From Salvia splendens (Eukaryota > Streptophyta > Magnoliopsida > Lamiales > Lamiaceae), in the NCBI RefSeq assembly GCF_004379255.2, contig NC_056048.1, positions 12,361,197 through 12,425,196 on the forward strand: a stretch of 64,000 nt of DNA, read 5' to 3'. This document shows positions 57,142-64,000 of this stretch, in pieces; the stretch's first letter is position 1, and each line of letters opens with the position of its first letter. The notes beneath the pieces are model-generated. The model did no database searches. It had not been told where the DNA came from and saw only the letters and a program-made list of their open reading frames with translations. A program made the translations under genes and the position numbers.

Positions 57142-57733
57142 GTAAATGGTTGAAGTAAAATCATATTTGATGTAAGGTTAGACATATTTAATTACACAGA
57201 CAAAGGTTGACATATTTAATTGCACACATACATGATATCTTAATGGAGCATATTGTTTCTTATTAGACCTTGGCTTAATATGATCGAATTATAACAGCAA
57301 CGCAATTATGAATCTGACATAACCGAGCTAGTAAAAATTTCAATATTTATTTTTTTCGCTTTTATTAAAGCTTATTTATGTTTCAGGTTTAAAAGTAGAT
57401 AAGATGAATGATATACTCAAAAAATCACGGGCCAATTAGTTAATGCTGAAAGGTAATCTAATCTTGCTGGACTGACTATTTATAACCGAAGAGCCACCAA
57501 ATGGTCTGGAATGGATATATGTGAAATGGTAATTTCAACTATTTAAAAATTACGCCATCATTTCTTTCCTGTCTTTCCTGTAATTGTAATTAATTGGACA
57601 TGCCATCGTGGCAATACGTTTGAACCACTAAATTTTTACCCAACCAAATAATACGTGCATTCAAAACAAATGAAATACGGAGTACTATTAAGAGAATCCA
57701 CATTCATGCTCTTGTGCAAATACGAAGTACTAT
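57142..57733. other. Intergenic stretch with a partial duplicate of the next element's end
   Basis: Mostly featureless. Near 57675-57715 a copy of AGTACTATTAAGAG and ATCCACATTCATGCTCT precedes the real element end at 57737, suggesting a local duplication of about 50 bp. Confidence 0.4.
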
Positions 57734-57736
57734 TAA

Positions 57737-58675
57737 GAGCATCCACATTCATGCTCTCGTGTAAAAGCACGGATGTGAGCTCGAACCCACCTCTATTCAT
57801 TTTTAATTCCATATATGCACGTCCGCAAGAGCACAACACTCATATCCGTGCTTTTCCGCAAGACATGCTCTTACATTATTCATGGGTCCCAGCATTCTAT
57901 TATTCAATTAAATACTTCAATTACTAAAAATATTTTCACAATATTAAACTGCATTCAAAATACCCAGAATACTATTACAAATTACTAAAATATAAAAAAA
58001 AAGTATATAATTAAAATCCTAAAAATTAAAAATTACATAATTAAATTCATAAAATTTAAAAAACCCACTACTAGTGGCCGAATTTTGCCCAAATGTGTTT
58101 GACTAGGCTTCATAGGCGGCATAGTATTGTTGATATTCTTATTCTTCACGCTCCGCTTCCGCAATGATCCGGTCCATATCGTACGGATCCATTTTTTAAT
58201 TTAGAGAGAGTGTTTAAGTGAGAGAGGAAGATGAAGGTGGGTTGTATGAAAAAATATGAGAGAAGTATGAGTGAGAGATAATTTGATGTAAAAAATGGAT
58301 GATGAATGTGGGTATTTATAGATGATTTTGGGATAAATTTTTAAAAAAAATAAAAAAAATTGAAAATAGCGGTTGAAAAATGGCTATATTTTTTAGAATA
58401 CGAAAATATATTTTTCTAATTTTTCAGATTATTTTCGATTTTTATGAATTTTAAAAAAAAATTAACGATATAAAAACGACATCCAATCGCGGAGGGGGGC
58501 GATTGGGCTTCATCGCTCAACCAGAAGCCGCCACGTCGCCTGCTCGTCGGCAAGGACAATGCTCTTCGGCAAGAGCACGTCCGTGCAGATGGCAAGAGCG
58601 CAGCCGCGAGCACGTCGCTAGTTGTGACGTCGGCACAGCTCCTGCTCTTCCGCCAGAGTACCGATGTGGATGCTC
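57737..58675 (-). mobile_element. Non-autonomous PIF/Harbinger element, 0.94 kb
   Basis: Ends GAGCATCCACATTCATGCTC and GTACCGATGTGGATGCTC are flanked by TAA (57734-57736 and 58676-58678). Its left portion (about 57850-57950) corresponds, inverted, to 8540-8640 of the broken Harbinger at 7904-8747, so the two are related. Confidence 0.8.
58100..58192 (-). pseudogene. Start of a Harbinger protein, truncated
   Basis: Leftward from ATG at 58192: MDPYDMDRIIAEAEREE, stop, EYQQYYAAYEA, stop. This matches the N-terminal style of Harbinger ORF2/transposase starts as I recall them. Everything downstream is missing. Confidence 0.4.
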
Positions 58676-58678
58676 TAA

Positions 58679-59806
58679 TATGCTAAACTTCAAATTTACC
58701 CCTTCCTCAGTTTCAAATTAATTGAAACGATTATTTTAGCACAAAAAGTAAAAAAAATATTTATTGTGTCTATTAACTTTGAACGTACCAAAAAATTAAT
58801 CTGAGAATCTAAGATAGGAGAAGTACTTTTTAAAAGGGAAAATAGAATTATATCCAAGTTAATGAGGACATTTTATTTTGATACAATATTTTTTTAAAAA
58901 AATAGTATTTAATGAATCATGTTAAAATGTACAACTCCTTAATAAAGGTTAGGACGAAATAATTAATCACGCCCTACTTTTTTCCAGAAGTTATAGATTC
59001 ATGTTTGTGATGAGGAGTTGAGGTCAGTATTTGGTATAAAATTCAAGACTTTTGTAGAGACAATTGATTTTTATGAAAATTAGGTTTGATCGGTTGGATT
59101 TGGCACTTGTAAATTGTCCAAAAAATTAGTTATGAGTCTTATTAAGTGGTAGTATTTAGTTAGATTTAAACAACCAAACAACATTGCAACAAGATATCAT
59201 ATTTCATTCCAATTGTACCATTTTCAATCAGCAAAATTATCATTTCTTACCACGAAGAATGTCATTTTTTATTTAAACAATCATACAAGACTGCAACACA
59301 ATATCATTTTCTTTCGAAATGTATTATTTTCAATCGGTAAAATTATCATTTTATCACTCAAACTGTCATTTTTATATAATAAAAAAATATGTGAACATAT
59401 GTTTAATTAGGATTTCATTAGATACCTCGTAAAATTACTTTTAATTTGATATATTTCTTGAAAAAAAAATTATATTGAAAGAGATGTGAAATTTAAAGTT
59501 TTAAGATAATTTTTGGGAGGGGGAAAGTGATCAGGTAGAAAGCTAATAAGTCTTGTGTACTTGACTGTTCAATTACCGGCTTGTTTTAACTATGCAATAA
59601 CTAAATTACCCTTTAAAATTTGAAAATGATATTATTTGGGTTAACAATGATATTTTTCGAAATAAATCTCATCAATTTCAGGATTTAAATGGTCTAGATT
59701 AAGTTATATTTTAATCATATTAAGGGGAGTTGTAAGGGTAATGCATCCTTATAAATGCATACATAAATTATGTACATAAAGTGTTGTTATACAACTACTG
59801 CATCTT
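58679..59806. other. AT-rich spacer
   Basis: No gene or clear element ends were identified. Confidence 0.4.
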
Positions 59807-60150
59807 TAGTGCATAACTAGAGACCAAATCTTAACCGCTAGATAAAAAATGAAAGGTTGAGATTTTTAAAATTTTTCATATTTGAAAACCATTAGTTTAG
59901 TTTAAGGGTATTTTAATTCACTATATGGACGTTTTAATTCACTATAATGACGTTTAAGTTCATATGACGGATTTGAAAACATCAAGTGTTTTAATTCACT
60001 ATAATGACGTTTTAGTTCATATGACGGATTTGAAAACATCAAGTGAACTAAAACGCCTTTATACTCAACTCCATGTTTTCATAATACATTTAATCTCACC
60101 CTTCTAGTTTTTAATCTAATAGTTAAGATTTGATTTCTAGTTATGCACTA
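59807..60150. mobile_element. MITE with about 60-bp terminal inverted repeats and internal tandem repeats
   Basis: The left end TAGTGCATAACTAGAGACCA mirrors the right end CTAGTTATGCACTA; the similarity extends about 60 bp (AAATCTTAAC and GAAAGGTTGAGATT). The interior has a 57-bp tandem repeat (59932 and 59989, TTTTAATTCACTATAATGAC). The target duplication is unclear. Confidence 0.65.
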
Positions 60151-60249
60151 ACATATATAGTTATACTTGATCACTAATACATTTTTATACCAATTCTTAA
60201 TAAGTAGCTTAGCTATATATAAATACATATTGATACTTACATCGGATAG

Positions 60250-60489
60250 TGATAAAATGCAAACTGCATCTTTCCTATAAACTCTAAACAAGGATATAGA
60301 TTGTTAGATTTCAAGATGTTATGTCAACAGATTTGATGTCAACAAAATATCAATCGGTTGAATGTTGACGTTGTGTTGACATGTTCTGTTGATATTATTT
60401 GTAATCTATTGACATCAAATCCTGAAATCTAATGGTTCAGATCATAGTTTGGAGTTTGTACAATATATAAAGTTTGCATTTGATTACAT
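60250..60489. mobile_element. MITE, AAATGCAAACT family
   Basis: The left arm (GATAAAATGCAAACTGCATC, ATTGTTAGATTTCAAGAT) mirrors the right arm (ATCCTGAAATCTAATGGTTC, AAGTTTGCATTTGATTAC), with inner GATGTCAACA/TGTTGACAT words. It is the same family as 36664-36880. Confidence 0.6.
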
Positions 60490-60587
60490 TTCCGCTTGCA
60501 TATTTACAATGTTTTCAATTCTCTTGTTATAAACGTTCTTTTTTCTCATCGTACACCATTGTTATTTTATTTTCAAACATATTATTA

Positions 60588-60768
60588 CTCTCTCTATCCC
60601 ACGGAAGATGACTAACTTTTCTTTTTGGCCAGTCCTAACCAAGATGGAAGCAACTTTATCTTTATTTTATTCTCTTTTTCTTACTTTACTCTCTCCACTT
60701 AATAAAATAAAGTTGCATAAATCCCGTGCTACGAAAGAAAGGGGTCATCTTCTTTAAGACAGATGGAG
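60588..60768. mobile_element. Stowaway-like MITE, 181 bp
   Basis: Ends CTCTCTCTATCCCACGGAAG and CTTTAAGACAGATGGAG are imperfectly inverted, with TA on both sides. Confidence 0.65.
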
Positions 60769-60940
60769 TAGTAACTACAACTTTATTTAAAAGTTAATTA
60801 TGATTTTTTAACTTTTAAGCTACTCATGATTTAGTTAAAGAAAATGAATGTGCATATGTTTCAGTTATAAGTCATTGGAGATTTAATCTTATTGCGCACC
60901 AAATCAAAAATCATAAATATGATATGATCATAATAACATA

Positions 60941-61133
60941 TGTTCGGTTTATAAAATAAAATAATACCAAGATACAATCTAGGATTGAGTTGTGAGATTA
61001 TTTTAGTCGTAGGGTTAGCTATAACTAATTATCCCATGATTATCCATCCAGGATTGAGTTGTGGGGTTGAATCTCATGAACCAAACACACTACAAATTTG
61101 ATCCAGAATACAATCTTGCAAACCGAACACCCC
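60941..61133 (-). mobile_element. MITE, GTGTTCGGTT family, leftward copy
   Basis: TGTTCGGTTTATAAAATAAA at the left mirrors TTGCAAACCGAACACCCC at the right. It is related, in opposite orientation, to 61281-61410. Confidence 0.6.
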
Positions 61134-61280
61134 TAAAGATAAGGATAACCACTAAAGAACTTGACAATATCTCCGGGTGATGATCAATTGCATCCTATCC
61201 ATATCAATGATCTAATAGCATAAATAAGACTGACCCCAAGGGCCAACTCCAACAACTTCCAATCTATACCAATACACATA

Positions 61281-61410
61281 GGGGGTGTTCGGTTTGCAAG
61301 ATTGTATCCATGATTAAATTTGTAGTGTGTTTGGTTCATGAGATTCAATCTCATAACTCAATCATATATTATATCTTGATATTATTTTATATTAGCAACC
61401 GAACACCACC
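61281..61410 (+). mobile_element. MITE, GTGTTCGGTT family, rightward copy
   Basis: GGGGGTGTTCGGTTTGCAAG at the left mirrors TTAGCAACCGAACACCACC at the right. The flanks share ATA, a plausible 3-bp duplication. Confidence 0.6.
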
Positions 61411-62002
61411 ATAGCAAATGATTATATTTTGGGGGAGTAAACGTAAATGCTCAATTAAACATAGTATCTATAATAAACTTTATGAAATAAAATAATAAAA
61501 TAATTATTGATCATCTTCTCGCCTAGACGTGTAGAACGACAAGTAAATACGTACAAAAGGAGCGTTATGTTAAAATGTGTTAACTAAGAAAAAAAGTGAG
61601 CATGTGAAAAAGTATTAATATTATCAATTCCCTCCGATTAATTCTAGCACCAATAATGTCACTTAAAATATCTTTGAGCACACCAATCTGACCACACATT
61701 TGTTCATCTCTCTTGATTTTATTAATAAGTAAGATTCCTTTACATTTCATTTGATGTGTCTATCGAATTGAAAAGTCTTAACCATCATTATCCCTAGAAT
61801 ATAAGCTTTGGCTTCATCTGAAATTAGCTGGACTAACCATGCGTAAATTACACCCTAATTAAATTCTCATAAATAACCTTCTCCTCAAATCACAAGGAAA
61901 ATAACTAGATCTAAAAAAATATTTCAAAGATCAACCCATGCTGAACTGGTGAGTGCTACTATCTATCTTATGCTAGTTATGTCCAAATAAAGGGTAGTTA
62001 TT

Positions 62003-62186
62003 ACTCGTTCTGCAGTAGTTTGGTCATTTTCTTTTTTGAGACGCAAAGTTAGTTGAGTTTTTTTATTTTGTAAAACTTTATTCTATCTTCTACTTTCCTC
62101 CTACTTTAATCTCTCTCCACTTAACTTTAAAACATTCATTTCTTAATACCGAAAAGAAATGCCCAACTCATGTGGGACGGATAAGG
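62003..62186. mobile_element. Degenerate Stowaway-like element
   Basis: A left half with CTCGTTCTGCAGTAGTTTGG and a right half with CCCAACTCATGTGGGACGG keep the body pattern of Stowaway elements (CTCTCTCCACTTAACTTTAAA), but the ends have decayed. Confidence 0.35.
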
Positions 62187-62732
62187 TATTCGTTTATAAA
62201 GCCCTCTATCAAGACTTAAACGGACTAATACCCGACTAACCCTTGATGGCCTTTGCCATGAATAGCAAAACTGAAGGAATATTGGGCAGCTTTTTCCGGA
62301 AATAATGTCCAAAAGATTGAATAAAATATTGTCCCACAACAAAAGCCTACAGACTAAGTATATACTATCAGAACATGGCCTTTTGCTATTGTTTCCAGCA
62401 TCAGCAATAAGTGAGCATGGAAAATAATTGACCCTATTTTAGAATGAGTGATTTTTTTCCATCAAAGCAAGTTGGGCATGTGAGTGATCACACTCACTTG
62501 GACCATTGTCGATCTCCAGCCAACTAAAAAATAATAGCAAAAGTGAAGTGGCATTTTTGTCACTTTTTGCCAACTTTAACAAAATGATACAGTCAGCAGC
62601 ATTATTGCATTCATCTACCAAACATGATCATTTCTTTTAAAACACCTCTATTTATACCTTTATATGGGAAAATAACTAGCACGTAAAAACTAGATGTGTT
62701 AAGCTCCATAATCCACAGATTCGCAGTCGGAG

Positions 62733-64000
62733 ATGGCAACTGATGCAGATATTCCATTACCTGTAAATGAAGCAGTAAGTTGTTTCATGATCTAAAGATG
62801 TTTTTCGAAATATTACCTATATGAAATTCAAGTTCTTGGTCATATTTCTGTGCATCTTCTTATATATCAATCTTAGCAAAACATCGGTTTATTTCTTTAA
62901 ATATCTACAAGAAACATACTACTATAAAACATACGCTTTTCATTTCTTGGATGATAATATGAATCTCTGGTAATAAGAAGACATTATCTTAGAGATCACA
63001 TGCCATTTATACTGACAAACAGCTAATCCCAAATACTCCATATACAAGTGAAAAATTATTTCAAAAAGTTTTAAGCAAGATCTCTAGCAGGAAACCTTGT
63101 GTTAAACTAGTTGGGTTCACTTTGTTTTAAGGACATAAAATTACTATATATCACAGTTTGCCTCTCTGAAACTCTGCAGATCGAACATGCTAGATCAATA
63201 AGGTCTATAACACTGATGTTAAGAAAATAAATATATACATGTAATAAATTGAAACATAGAAATAACTTAGAGAAAAAAGCCAGATATTACTATAGACATG
63301 CATCTACATCAAATTTGCAGAATTTTACAGTGATAGTGGATATTATGTTGCTACTTTTAAGACAAAACTCTCTATTTTAGCATATACTATCTTTTATTCT
63401 TTTTATCAACAAATAAATATTGTTATCGAACATGGCAGAGAGAGGAGCAAGTTGGACTTCCTATAGTTGAGGGTGAGCATTTTTTAAAATCACCCTCGAC
63501 TGACGAGGTTGCAAATAACATTGCACCCAATGTCAGTAAGCTCGTTGAAAAGACGTTCGCGGAAAAAAGCCAGCAGAATGCTGAAGAATCCATCAGCAAG
63601 GATGGAGACGGAAACAGAGGTGTGGTACCAGAAAAATGCAGCACGGATCCATCAGTTGTGACCTCAGATATGAAAGTGGGAGATACAGATGATGATCCTT
63701 GTACAGAAGGTGCAATAGCGGTGACTCAGCTATCTAAAGAGACGAGCAGCGATCATCATGGCGCGTATGATTCCCTTACGAAGGAGATATTAGTGGAATC
63801 TAGTCTCCCTAGCAAAGAAGCCGAGTCTCATACACCTTGCATCTCAGAAGGAGATCATAACGTCCCAAAGCTTGTAGAGAATTCTGAGGAGAGCTCACCA
63901 GTCCGAGTTGAAGAGTCACAGGTTGTACGTGATGAGCATTTTAAAGAGGAGAGTGAGAGGCTGCCATTGACAGAAGTATCGACTGGGGAGACCAATGAAA
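62733..64000 (+). CDS. Start of an unknown spliced host gene (acidic protein), partial
   Basis: Exon 1 (62733-62774) encodes MATDADIPLPVNEA and ends at a perfect donor, GTAAGT. An AT-rich 664-bp intron ends CATGGCAG (63438). Exon 2 continues in phase with REEQVGLPIVEGEHFLKSPS and stays open for 187 codons to the window edge. The protein so far (about 201 residues) is hydrophilic, Glu/Ser/Asp-rich and probably disordered (DMKVGDTDDDPCTEG, ENSEESSPVRVEESQ). I see no transposon motif, signal peptide or membrane segment and do not recognise the family. A possible TATA box (TTTATATGG, about 62660) lies about 70 bp upstream of the ATG. Unlike the rest of the window it has balanced codon use and no breaks, which supports a host gene. 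Confidence 0.7.
62775..63438 (+). other. First intron of the host gene
   Basis: Bounded by GTAAGT and ...GGCAG. It is AT-rich, as plant introns are. The acceptor was chosen because it keeps exon 2 in phase; two bases further would give an early stop. Confidence 0.65.

Overview
This window is a repeat-dominated stretch of plant nuclear DNA, probably from a eudicot and possibly an asterid. It has nested Ty1/copia and Ty3/gypsy LTR retrotransposons, a MULE carrying a plant-mobile-domain (PMD) gene, PIF/Harbinger, hAT and Stowaway elements, and AT-rich spacers. No rRNA, tRNA, CRISPR or bacterial operon structure was seen. Only one host gene is well supported: the start of a spliced gene at the right edge (62733 to beyond 64000).

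Layout from left to right. 1-5353: left-facing gypsy-like element with a 3.36 kb LTR, inserted in an older gypsy LTR remnant (5354-5961), which itself lies in a left-facing copia element (leader 5962-6397, LTR 6398-7903). 7904-8747: the broken end of a Harbinger element. 8797-10039: a GC-rich hAT element. 10048-12680: AT-rich spacer with an old Stowaway. 12685-34540: a composite MULE of about 21.9 kb with about 110-bp terminal inverted repeats and a 9-bp target duplication. It holds a rightward PMD gene (broken by a hAT element at 15335-16763) and a leftward MuDR-type transposase gene (broken by an 8.8 kb copia element at 19562-28356). It also holds a second MULE gene remnant, and a very young 2.8 kb LTR element (31306-34089) whose whole interior is one 578-codon reading frame with no pol.

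34659-35702: four 261-bp tandem repeats. 37152-37806: a TRIM-type element with one LTR inverted. 38290-39060: copia pol debris. 39495-about 46030: a deleted Athila/Tat-like element whose left LTR contains a Harbinger element; the right LTR preserves the empty site. 46591-48599: a second ORF1-only Harbinger. 49208-51703: a hAT element with a truncated transposase. 52156-52972: a complete TRIM. 53368-56817: a 3.45 kb solo LTR. 57737-58675: a Harbinger derivative. 58676-62730: AT-rich spacer with several MITEs, then the host gene.

The elements can be ordered by nesting. The MULE pre-dates its hAT, copia and short LTR insertions. Almost all coding regions are interrupted by stops, frameshifts or deletions. 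The exceptions are the 578-codon frame, the 319-codon frame at the left edge, the host gene and a tiny hAT leader peptide. Boundaries were set by eye from terminal repeats and target-site duplications; family names rest on remembered motifs, not on searches.
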